From the NCBI RefSeq assembly GCF_905201705.1, contig NZ_CAJKOX010000011.1, positions 1 through 64,000 on the forward strand: 64,000 bases of DNA, read 5' to 3'. How positions within the stretch are numbered: position 1 is the first letter of the stretch; every line of letters begins with the position of its first letter. Origin of the DNA: an uncultured Marvinbryantia sp. Lineage in GTDB: Bacteria > Bacillota > Clostridia > Lachnospirales > Lachnospiraceae. The notes beneath the pieces were generated by a model, which saw nothing but the letters and a program-made list of their open reading frames with translations, searched no databases and had not been told where the DNA came from. Positions 52,579 through 60,900 of this stretch are shown here, one piece after another. The position numbers were made by a program, and so were the translations under genes.

Positions 52579-53498
52579 CAAGCGCTATATCCGTAAAGGA
52601 CAGATTAAAGAAACAGGCGATAGAAGATGGAAAGACCATGCAGGATAAGCTGGTCACATATGGTTTGGAGAGAACAATATATAGATTATCTGTTTCAAAA
52701 TATTCAGAGAGGTTTACACTAAAGGGCGGTATTTTTTTGTATGCATTATTTGATGGAGAGTATGCCCGTGCAACAATGGATATTGATCTTTTGGCACAGC
52801 GTATTCCGAATGATGCTGAACAAATGAAGAAAATATTTAATGATATTTTTTCTATAGAGTGTGATGATGCGTTACGATTTGATCTGAACACGCTTGAGGT
52901 TATCAACATAACTGAATTCAAGGAGTATCATGGTGTAAATGTATCTATTATGGGATATCTGGACAGAACCAGGGTTCCAGTATCAATAGATATTGGTTTT
53001 GGTGATGTGGTGTATCCCGAAAGAATGAAAATGGAGTTCCCGGTTCTGCTGGACATGGAGCTTCCGGAGGTATATGCCTATTCGATTTATTCCGTCATAG
53101 CAGAAAAGTTTGAGGCTTTTGTTTCTCTGGGCCTCGCAAATGGTAGATATAAGGATTTCTATGATATCTATGTTTTGGCTGACAGGTATGATCTTAATGG
53201 TGTGGAATTAAAGAACGCGATTGTAGAGACCTTTACCCATCGAGGTACTGGTTTTGATGATATTGTAGCCTTTGATGATGATTTTACCAGGGATGAGACA
53301 AGGCAGGGAAGATGGAAAGCCTTTATCAGAAAGAAGAAAGCATTGGTGAAAGTAGAATTTGAGGAAACTATGCAACTACTAAAAGAATTATTGCTGCCCA
53401 TCGTGGATTCAATTCATAACGATAATTCCTTTGAGCAGACATGGAGTAAAGAAACAAAAAGCTGGATGAAAGTACATAAAATTAGTAATAGGGATTGA
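52575..53498 (+). CDS. AbiEii-like nucleotidyltransferase toxin
   Basis: Protein of 307 aa of the AbiEii/DUF1814 group. The core LKGGIFLYAL (about 49-58) and ATMDIDLLAQ form the nucleotidyltransferase active site (GG and DxD). Later are VYAYSIYSVIAEKFEAF and GRYKDFYDIYVLADRYDL, the conserved Lys and Asp segments. AbiEii/MenT relatives act as nucleotidyltransferases, some on tRNA ends, to stop growth during phage infection. ATG 52575 overlaps the antitoxin stop. Confidence 0.87.
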   Translation: MTSAISVKDRLKKQAIEDGKTMQDKLVTYGLERTIYRLSVSKYSERFTLKGGIFLYALFDGEYARATMDIDLLAQRIPNDAEQMKKIFNDIFSIECDDALRFDLNTLEVINITEFKEYHGVNVSIMGYLDRTRVPVSIDIGFGDVVYPERMKMEFPVLLDMELPEVYAYSIYSVIAEKFEAFVSLGLANGRYKDFYDIYVLADRYDLNGVELKNAIVETFTHRGTGFDDIVAFDDDFTRDETRQGRWKAFIRKKKALVKVEFEETMQLLKELLLPIVDSIHNDNSFEQTWSKETKSWMKVHKISNRD

Positions 53499-53517
53499 GA
53501 TACATGATCCTTTTATT

Positions 53518-53546
53518 TTGCAAAGTTTATGCTTCTAACTTTGCAA
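53518..53546 (+). terminator. Stem-loop after the AbiE pair
   Basis: The perfect 10-bp stem TTGCAAAGTT (53518-53527) with AACTTTGCAA (53537-53546) lies 20 bp after the toxin stop codon. The T-tract after it is poor, so termination may be partial. Confidence 0.5.
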
Positions 53547-53578
53547 TTTGCGCCAAAAAATTCGCTAAAAAATTCGTG

Positions 53579-53627
53579 GGGAAATTGTCAAAAATTTATT
53601 GACAATTTCCCGCGTTTGTGTTATAAA
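53579..53627 (+). promoter_or_regulatory. tRNA promoter embedded in a palindrome
   Basis: TTGACA (53599-53604) and TATAAA (53622-53627) are 17 bp apart. The -35 box lies in the right arm of a perfect 13-bp inverted repeat (53579-53591 with 53599-53611, 7-nt loop), so a DNA-binding protein could occlude it. Confidence 0.75.
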
Positions 53628-53646
53628 TATTTGGTGAGCAACACAC

Positions 53647-53717
53647 AGGGGATTGGTCAAATGGTATGACAGAAGTCTCCAAAACTTTTAGCGGGAGTTC
53701 GATTCTCTCATCCCCTG
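53647..53717 (+). tRNA. tRNA-Trp (CCA)
   Basis: A cloverleaf can be drawn. The acceptor stem is AGGGGAT (53647-53653) with ATCCCCT (53710-53716) and discriminator G53717. The D-arm is GTC/GAC, the anticodon stem GAAGT/ACTTT has loop CTCCAAA (anticodon CCA, tryptophan), and the T-arm is GGGAG/CTCTC with loop TTCGATT. The 3' CCA is not encoded. It has its own consensus promoter and terminator. Confidence 0.88.
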
Positions 53718-53726
53718 CTCGAAAAG

Positions 53727-53749
53727 CACCGTATTTACGGTGTTTTTTT
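53727..53749 (+). terminator. Terminator of tRNA-Trp
   Basis: The stem CACCGT with ACGGTG and a 4-nt loop is followed by seven T residues. Confidence 0.9.
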
Positions 53750-53910
53750 ATGTACCGGTTTGGTTAATTTAATGATTCGACTATGGAAAAACGAGGACAT
53801 GACCGCCCTCGTTTTTTATATAATATTTGACGAACAGATGCGGCTCTGTGTCGGGATCATAGATGGTGCGATTTTGTGGAGGGGTGAAAACAAAAAGTCA
53901 GAAAGGATAG

Positions 53911-53939
53911 TTGTTGATTTTTGCAATTCGTGCTACACT
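53911..53939 (+). promoter_or_regulatory. Promoter of the 184-aa membrane protein gene
   Basis: TTGTTG (53911-53916) and TACACT (53934-53939) are 17 bp apart, with an extended TG. Upstream, at about 53789-53817, a small ACGAGG/CCTCGT hairpin followed by T residues may be another terminator. No convincing gene is seen in 53750-53990. Confidence 0.5.
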
Positions 53940-53994
53940 ATCCATAGTGCTTTATACAGGATGTATCTGAGATATAAAAAGGAAGGGAAGTACA

Positions 53995-54549
53995 ATGGGA
54001 TTTCGACAAATTGCCGGAAAAGGACTTTATTTTTTATTCATCGGGCAGATTCTTGGGATTTTGATGCTCGTTCCCGTGATCGGAACGATTGCGGCGCTTG
54101 CCGGAGCGGTTTGTTCCATCTATGGGCTGTATACGCTTTCCAAAGCGGACGCCGATTATCAGACCGCGTTTATGCTGACGATTGCGAACTTTGCTGTTTC
54201 GCTGTTTGGCACGGTTATTTTAAATAATGAGGGAATTTTTGCATTTCTGTGCAGTGCGGCTTCGCTGGTGATCAACGCGGCGGTAATTTATTTTATCTGC
54301 AGCACGACCGGAAGATTGCTGCGCGGTATCGACGATACGGTAGAGCAGCGCGGCGGAATAATCTGGAGAACGGTGATGCTGTGCACGATCGTGGAGATTG
54401 CCTGTGCGCTGCTGGTGTATATTCCGATCATTAATATCGCGGCAATGGTGGTACAGGTGATCGCGATGGTGGTGCAGCTGATAATCAGCATTTTGTATCT
54501 GATATTTCTCTGGCAGGGGCAGAAAACGCTGCGGCAGTGTTCGCAGTGA
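53995..54549 (+). CDS. Polytopic membrane protein of unknown function
   Basis: Protein of 184 aa with about five hydrophobic helices (for example IGQILGILMLVPVIGTIAAL and IINIAAMVVQVIAMVVQLII) and short loops. No family motif is recognised. AAGGAAGGGAAG precedes ATG 53995. It is followed 86 bp later by a TauE-type permease gene. A frame beginning at 53760 overlaps it out of phase and lacks these features. Confidence 0.75.
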   Translation: MGFRQIAGKGLYFLFIGQILGILMLVPVIGTIAALAGAVCSIYGLYTLSKADADYQTAFMLTIANFAVSLFGTVILNNEGIFAFLCSAASLVINAAVIYFICSTTGRLLRGIDDTVEQRGGIIWRTVMLCTIVEIACALLVYIPIINIAAMVVQVIAMVVQLIISILYLIFLWQGQKTLRQCSQ

Positions 54550-54635
54550 CGGAAGATAGACAGAAAATATGCGGCGAGGAAAACCGGAGCGGAGCCGCGG
54601 CATAAGCTACAAAAGACAGGAAGGGGACAAAAGCA

Positions 54636-55430
54636 GTGGGAACCTATTTATATGTGATTTTTCTTGCCGTTAGTTTTGGCGCGTCTGTGGTGGGCGCGAT
54701 CTGCGGGATCGGCGGGGGCGTGCTGATCAAGCCGCTTTTGGATGCGTTCGGGGTGCTGAGCGTCTCGACCATCAGCTTTTTGTCGGGCTGCACCGTGCTG
54801 TCGATGTCCTGTTACTCCGTTGTAAAGGCAAAACTGAGCGGGGATTCCCTGGTGGATATGAAAACCGGAACGCCGCTTGCCGTCGGCGCGGCGCTCGGCG
54901 GCGTGGCAGGAAAAATGATGTTCCAGTATCTCACGGAGATGTTTGCCGACAAAGACCGGGTGGGCGCGATCCAGGCTATCTGCCTGCTTCTGATTACCTT
55001 TGGGACAATGCTCTATACCATCCGAAAAGATAAGATCAAAACGCATCATGTGACGGGTATTGCCCCCTGCGTTGCAATCGGGCTGGTGCTCGGCATCTGC
55101 TCGTCCTTCCTGGGAATCGGCGGCGGTCCGATCAATCTGGTGGTGCTGTTTTTCTTCTTTTCCATGGACACGAAAACGGCGGCGCAGAATTCCCTGTATA
55201 TTATTTTGTTTTCGCAGATTACCAGTCTTATCAACACGCTGGTGACGCGGACCGTGCCGGAATTCAGTATCGCTTTGCTGGTGCTGATGGTCGGCGGCGG
55301 GATCCTTGGAGGCATGGCGGGCAGAGCGATTAATAAAAAGATAGACGGCAGTGTGGTAAACCGCCTGTTTATCGGACTGATGGGTGTGATCATGCTGATC
55401 TGCGTGTATAATATTTATCAGTTTATGTAA
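54636..55430 (+). CDS. TauE/SafE-family sulfite/organosulfonate exporter-like permease
   Basis: Membrane protein of 264 aa with the two-repeat TauE/SafE architecture. The glycine motifs GAICGIGGGVLIKPLL (about 21-36) and SSFLGIGGGPINLVVLFFFF start the two halves. Family members move sulfite, sulfoacetate or related anions. The start is GTG 54636, preceded by AGGAAGGGG. It lies directly upstream of a radical SAM maturase-like gene, a pairing that hints at sulfur chemistry. Confidence 0.88.
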   Translation: MGTYLYVIFLAVSFGASVVGAICGIGGGVLIKPLLDAFGVLSVSTISFLSGCTVLSMSCYSVVKAKLSGDSLVDMKTGTPLAVGAALGGVAGKMMFQYLTEMFADKDRVGAIQAICLLLITFGTMLYTIRKDKIKTHHVTGIAPCVAIGLVLGICSSFLGIGGGPINLVVLFFFFSMDTKTAAQNSLYIILFSQITSLINTLVTRTVPEFSIALLVLMVGGGILGGMAGRAINKKIDGSVVNRLFIGLMGVIMLICVYNIYQFM

Positions 55431-55470
55431 CTAAGAAATTTCTGGCAGGATTACGAAAAGGAGACTTACT

Positions 55471-56592
55471 ATGCCGCCGATCAGTGTTTTGATGAAGCCC
55501 TCGTCCGGTATGTGTAATATGAAGTGCGATTACTGCTTTTACTGCGATGAGACGAAAAAGCGGACGCAGCAGTCCTTTGGTTTTATGAAGGAAGAGACGT
55601 TAAAGAATATTATCCGCAGGACGATGCTGCGCGCCCAGGGCGGCATCAGCTATGCTTATCAGGGCGGAGAGCCGACGCTGCGCGGAATTGATTTTTTCAA
55701 AAAAGCGGTGGAATACCAGAAACAATACAATAAACACGGCATCCAGGTGCAAAATGCCTTTCAGACGAACGGTTATTTGCTGGATGAGGAATGGTGCCGG
55801 TTCTTAAAGGAAAATCACTTTCTGGTCGGCGTTTCTCTGGACGGTATTCAGGAAATTCACGACGCTTACCGTCACGGAAAGGACGGCGGACCCACCTACG
55901 AACGTGTTGTGCGGGCCACAAAGCTGTTGGATGAGTACGGCGTGGACTACAACATTCTGACGGTAGTGAACCGGCGGGTAGCGGGGCGGATCGAAGAGAT
56001 TTATGAAAATTATCGCAGGCACGGGTGGAGGTACCAGCAGTACATTGCCTGCCTTGACCCGCTGGGCGAGCCGCACGGCCGGAACGAATATGCTCTGCGT
56101 CCGCAGGAATACGGAGTGTTTCTGACCCGCCTGTTTGAGCTTTGGTATGCCGACCTGCAGAAACAGCGGCAGCCTTATATTCGGACGTTTGAGAATTATA
56201 TCAGCATTCTGGCAGGCTACCTTCCGGAGGCGTGCGACCAGAGAGGAACCTGCGGGATACAGTACGTCGTCGAGGCGGACGGCGGCGTGTATCCGTGCGA
56301 TTTTTATATGACGGATGAATATCTCCTGGGAAATTTTAACGACTGCAGACTGGATGCGCTCGATGAACGCCGCCGGGAGATCGGATTTTTGGAGCGGTCG
56401 CAGAAGCTGTCCGCAGAATGCAGAGCGTGCAGATATTATCACATCTGCCGGGGCGGCTGCCAGCGCAACCGGGACTGGGATCCACAGAAGAAAGCGTATG
56501 AAAACTATTTCTGCAGCGCGTACAAAATCTTTTTCGATGCGTGTTATGAGCGCATGAGGGAGATAGCGGAAGAAACAGTGAGATCCAGGTAA
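55471..56592 (+). CDS. Radical SAM/SPASM enzyme, anaerobic sulfatase-maturase-like
   Basis: Protein of 373 aa. The radical SAM cluster motif CNMKCDYC is at residues 15-22 and is followed by FYCDE as in anSME enzymes. AYQGGEPTLRG binds SAM. A C-terminal SPASM region has the cysteines of CGIQYVVEADGGVYPCDFY and CRACRYYHICRGGCQRNRD. anSMEs convert Cys or Ser of sulfatases to formylglycine. No sulfatase gene lies in the window, so the substrate would be encoded elsewhere or be a different peptide. AAAAGGAG precedes ATG 55471. Confidence 0.9.
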   Translation: MPPISVLMKPSSGMCNMKCDYCFYCDETKKRTQQSFGFMKEETLKNIIRRTMLRAQGGISYAYQGGEPTLRGIDFFKKAVEYQKQYNKHGIQVQNAFQTNGYLLDEEWCRFLKENHFLVGVSLDGIQEIHDAYRHGKDGGPTYERVVRATKLLDEYGVDYNILTVVNRRVAGRIEEIYENYRRHGWRYQQYIACLDPLGEPHGRNEYALRPQEYGVFLTRLFELWYADLQKQRQPYIRTFENYISILAGYLPEACDQRGTCGIQYVVEADGGVYPCDFYMTDEYLLGNFNDCRLDALDERRREIGFLERSQKLSAECRACRYYHICRGGCQRNRDWDPQKKAYENYFCSAYKIFFDACYERMREIAEETVRSR

Positions 56593-56614
56593 TATAAATT
56601 AAAAAAACAATGAT

Positions 56615-56654
56615 AAACACCCGACTGGATGAATGGTCCGGCCGGGTGTTTTTG
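56615..56654 (+). terminator. Terminator after the radical SAM gene
   Basis: AAACACCCG (56615-56623) pairs with CGGGTGTTT (56643-56651), followed by T residues. Confidence 0.8.
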
Positions 56655-56747
56655 TCTTGCAAATCTTTCTGAATCCGGGGCATACTATGAGGAATACCGG
56701 AGCGCAGAAAGCCGGGAATACTTTGGGATGAAAGAGAGGAAAAGGAT

Positions 56748-57590
56748 ATGAAGCGCGTACTGGAAGCAGGCATGTTAAATGAATTTCGGGATAGATTGCT
56801 GGAGGAGGAAAAGGCGCAGGCGACAGTGGAGAAATATATGCATGACGTCGGGGTGTTTTTTGATTACGTAAAAGAGGAAAACGGGATCGACAAGCATACC
56901 GTGATCGCATACAAGGAATATCTGACAGCGCATTATGCCGCGGCGAGCGTCAATTCGATGCTGGCGGCGCTCAATGTATTTTTGAAAGCAATGGGCTGGC
57001 ACGAGTGTACGGTCAGGGCACTGAAAATCCAGAAGGAAGCTTTCCGGGAGCGGGAACGCGATCTGACGAAGGCGGAATATCTCCGTCTGCTGAAGACTGC
57101 AAAGGAAAAAGGGAAGATGCGCCTTTACTGGACCATGCAGGTGCTGTGCGCTACGGGGATCCGCGTGAGCGAGCTGCGCTACATCACCGTGGAATCACTG
57201 CAGACCGGGAGCGCACGGGTCTGTTCCAAAGGAAAACAGCGGACAGTGTTGCTGCCCGCGGCGCTCTGCCGGAAGCTGCGCAGATACGTCACTGAGTGCG
57301 GGATCACGGGGGACAGTATTTTTGTGACCAGAAGCGGAAAGCCGGTCGACCGGAGTAATATCTGCCACGACATGAAAGCGCTCTGCGAAGAGGCCAACAT
57401 CTGCCGGGAGAAGGTATTCCCGCACAACCTCCGCCACCTGTTTGCCGTCACATATTATAAGGCGAAGAAGGATATCTCCCACCTGGCGGACCTGCTTGGG
57501 CACGCGAGCATCAACACCACGCGCATCTACACGCTTGTCAGCAGCGAGGAGCAGAAGCAGCAGATCGAATATCTGGGGCTGGTCGTGTGA
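56748..57590 (+). CDS. Tyrosine recombinase of pilus locus 2, probable DNA invertase
   Basis: Recombinase of 280 aa with the catalytic set Arg139 (GIRVSEL), His226-x-x-Arg229 (HNLRHLF), His252 (LGHASIN) and Tyr261. The N-terminal SAM-like domain covers about 1-100. It is closely related along its length to the recombinase at 3168, and both precede a pilus locus. GAGAGG is upstream of ATG 56748. The inverted sites beyond its 3' end are its likely substrate. Confidence 0.9.
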   Translation: MKRVLEAGMLNEFRDRLLEEEKAQATVEKYMHDVGVFFDYVKEENGIDKHTVIAYKEYLTAHYAAASVNSMLAALNVFLKAMGWHECTVRALKIQKEAFRERERDLTKAEYLRLLKTAKEKGKMRLYWTMQVLCATGIRVSELRYITVESLQTGSARVCSKGKQRTVLLPAALCRKLRRYVTECGITGDSIFVTRSGKPVDRSNICHDMKALCEEANICREKVFPHNLRHLFAVTYYKAKKDISHLADLLGHASINTTRIYTLVSSEEQKQQIEYLGLVV

Positions 57591-57749
57591 GAAAAGCTGT
57601 TTCGGAAGGGAGGCGGTAAAACGCGCTGCATGACTATACGGAAAAACGGATATTTTGTGCAGAATGCCGGGACATAAAAATACCGCATAATATCTGTTAT
57701 GCGGTAAAGAAGCAGTCATTACATATGTATCCATCTTTTAACAATTTTT

Positions 57750-57778
57750 ATTCTAGCACCCCGGTGTAAAAAATTCAA
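57750..57778 (-). promoter_or_regulatory. Leftward promoter inside inverton 2
   Basis: On the minus strand TTGAAT (57773-57778) and TAGAAT (57750-57755) are 17 bp apart, with an extended TGC before the -10 box. In this orientation it points away from the adhesin; after inversion it would drive it. Confidence 0.8.
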
Positions 57779-57800
57779 CATAAAAATTACACAAAAAGCA

Positions 57801-57859
57801 GACCGGGGAGAAATTTTTCTCCGGTCGGGATATGTCTGCCCTTAAAGGGCGTCTTTTTT
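57801..57859 (+). terminator. Terminator region inside inverton 2
   Basis: The first hairpin is GACCGG/CCGGTC (57801-57826). The second, GCCCTTAAAGGGC (57838-57850), is followed by GTCTTTTTT. Rightward readthrough from the recombinase gene should stop here. Confidence 0.75.
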
Positions 57860-57988
57860 CGTTTTACAGCCGCGATAAAGGCATTTCAAGCGGCATTTCT
57901 TTTCGGAAATACCCCATAACAGATATTATGTGGTGATCGGCTGTCGTTCAACAGTGCGTCTGAAAAAAAGAAGAATGGAGAATGTGGA

Positions 57989-60900
57989 ATGCAAAGGAAA
58001 GTGAAAAAAACATTGTCATTCCTGATGGCGCTGGTCATGGTGGTATCCCTGCTGTGCGGGGGCGGTATTTCCGCGATCGCGGAGGGAACCGTGCTGACAG
58101 AACCCATCACGGAGGGCGGTACGGAAGCGGAGACAACGCCGCAGACGGCCTCGTATGAGTCGGAAACACCGGCGGCGTTCCAGGAGGAGACAGCAGGCGT
58201 GCCTGTGACGGAGCCTGCATCACAGGAGAGCGGGACAGAGGATGGAACGCTCCCGTCTGAGACGCTGACGGAGACAGTCGGCGAGACCGGGACGGAGCTG
58301 ACTGAAAACAATGCTTCGCCGGAACAGGTGACGGAGACGTCCGGCGGGACAGACAGCGAAGCCGTCAGTGAGGAAAGCAGCGAATCCATCAGTGAAGCGG
58401 GCAGTGAGACAGGAAGCGAAACTGTCACAGAAGAGGAAACCGCTGAGCAGGAAAGCGAGCCGGAGAAGGTTACGGAAGCGGGAAAGCCGGAGTTTACGTA
58501 TGAGGAAACCGTGGACGGCGTTCTTGTAAGTATCTACGCGCCGGAAGGGATCCTTCCCGAGGGGACGACCGTGACGGTAAGGTCGCTTACTGCAGATATG
58601 CTGCAGACGATGGAGAAAACAATTAACGATTCTCTGTCAGGAGCAGAAAAAGAGGTTGTCCAGCTCATTGGCTTTGATATCACCTTCTATGATGCCGATG
58701 GAAATGAGATGCATGAGCTGGACGGGCAGGTGAGCATCCGATATTCAGGGATGGATATCGTGAAGGAAGCAGAGGAAGCGCGGGTCTATCACGCCGATGA
58801 AAACGGAAACATCACAAATGCGCTGACGGAAGCTGCGGCTCCGTCCGGTACGGTGGGGTTTACCTCGGATAAATTTTCACCGGTGCTGTATGCGCTGTAT
58901 GCTGCGGATGACGATGGGAAATACCATGTGAATTTCTACAGCCAGGATGGCCAGACGGTTCTTCAGACGGTTGATGTTGTTGAGGGAGAGACGGCCAGCT
59001 ACACCGCAGATGCAGGTCTTCTTGAAATGGAAGGAATGCTTTTTTGCGGATGGTCCAAGGATATGCAGGGCGAAACGCCTGTCTCAGAGCTGGAAGATTT
59101 TGATCTTAGTCAGCCTGTCAGCAGTGTACTGACGGGAGAAGAGAGCACGCTGAACCTTTATGCGTGGTATGGCAAAAAGGTTACTGTGTCGTTTGTCTCA
59201 AACGGAGGCACGGCAGTACCGACGCAGAACCTGGTGGAAGGCGAGAAGGCTGCAGAGCCGACAACGACGCGGGTTGGCTATACCTTTAAAGGCTGGTCCT
59301 CTGACCCGGAGAATTACACGGCATTTGATTTTGATACGCCAATTAACGAAGATATCAGGCTTTACGCTTTCTGGGATGCCCAGCTGGTGCCGGTGAAGCT
59401 TGTCTATATGTATGAGAATGCGGACGATGACGGGTATACTCCGGCAGGAGCAAGCACCACGGTATATGCTCCGGCGGGAAGCTATCTTTCCATTGAGAAG
59501 AGTACTATTACCAGAATCGGTCAGACCCATAGCGTGCGCTATGCAGAAACCGCTGACGGAGAACTGACGGGCTATGCGACAAATGACGCCAGTGGAAATA
59601 GGAACGCTTCGATTGACGATGTGCGCGATACCTACTATCAGTATTCCAGCGCATCAAACAAGCGCCAGGTGATGCCGGACGGCTCTACGGTAATGCTGGT
59701 TTACTATAACCGCGCGCGGGTAACGCTGACGTTTACATATGCTTTGAATAGCAATGGGTCGATTGATATCGATCAATATATAACAGCGGACAACCGGGAA
59801 AAGTATGGGGTTGTATATGAAACAAAAAGATCGAATGGGTATAACGGATTTGTTTACTCCTTTACCGCGAAGTATGGACAGAATATTGTCCCGGTCTGGG
59901 CACAGGTTGGATGGGTAGAAAACGATAACTCGGGCAGTAATACTTTTGATACATGGGGGTGTCTGGATGGGCATATGCAGACGACGAATATGTATACGCT
60001 GGAGTCATCTTTATTTATGTATGGAAGCAATGGCCTGAGCATAGAAGATGGCGTGCTGGTGGGAACCGGAGCGCTGACCGCCCAGGAGCATCCGGTTACA
60101 AAGCTTTGGGGGATTTATGCCCGGACAACCCTGCCGGGTGAAACGGCTGATTTTACGTATGGAGATAAAAACTATACTATTTATACAGATGCCTGCCAGA
60201 TGATCATGACTAGCACTGGCACTGTAGGCTACAAAGCTCTGGAGGGATGTACCCCCATTGCAGGGGAACGAACGCTGAAAGATAATTATGGCAATCGGAT
60301 GTCAATAAGAAACGTTACTGTTAATGGCGGTTCGCTTAAAAATAAGTTTGACTCAGTATTTCCTGATAGCATTAAGAACGGGGACGGATGTCAGATCCTC
60401 CTCTATGACCGCAGTGAATTTACGTTAAGGCTTTATACGCAGACAGACGATTTAGACGTTCAAAGCGCAAACTATCTCTATGGCGACTGGATCTATAACG
60501 ACGACAAGGATCTGCTTAAAATTACAGAGCCGAACATGAAAAAAGAAGGGTATCGCTTTGCAGGGTGGTATACAGATCCGGATTGTACGACGGGAACGGA
60601 GTATGTCCCGGATGAAAATTCCCGGATTACCGGAAATCTGGATCTTTATGCAAAGTGGGAGCCGAGCCAATACCTTGCGCAATATTATCTGTATACGGAT
60701 GATACGACCCCGTATGCGGAGCAAGGCTTTGCGGAAGGCGGCTCAATTGACGACAAGCTGGTTCCGCAGGCTGTCCAGAGTATCTTTAAAGGCTGGTACT
60801 GGTATCAGAATGGAAAGCTGGAGAGCTTCGATTTTACCTCAGCGGTAGGTGCGGATCATGTGGATGAAAACGGAATCCTGAAGCTCTATGCTGTATGGGA

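Larger units (their letters stand above)
57681..57935. other. Invertible promoter segment (inverton) of pilus locus 2
   Basis: The left site 57681-57706 has arms TACCGCATAA and TTATGCGGTA around the 6-bp spacer TATCTG. The right site 57910-57935 has TACCCCATAA and TTATGTGGTG around CAGATA, the exact reverse complement of the left spacer. The shared inverted core is 16 bp (CATAATATCTGTTATG). Inversion is therefore favoured over excision. The enclosed segment of about 200 bp holds a leftward promoter and a rightward terminator, just as in locus 1. Inversion itself is inferred. Confidence 0.85.

Noticed and set aside
53760..54227. 155-codon frame over the start of the 184-aa membrane protein
   Set aside because: Its second half is the membrane protein gene in another frame. 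The membrane protein has a good ribosome binding site and hydrophobic helices; this frame has neither.
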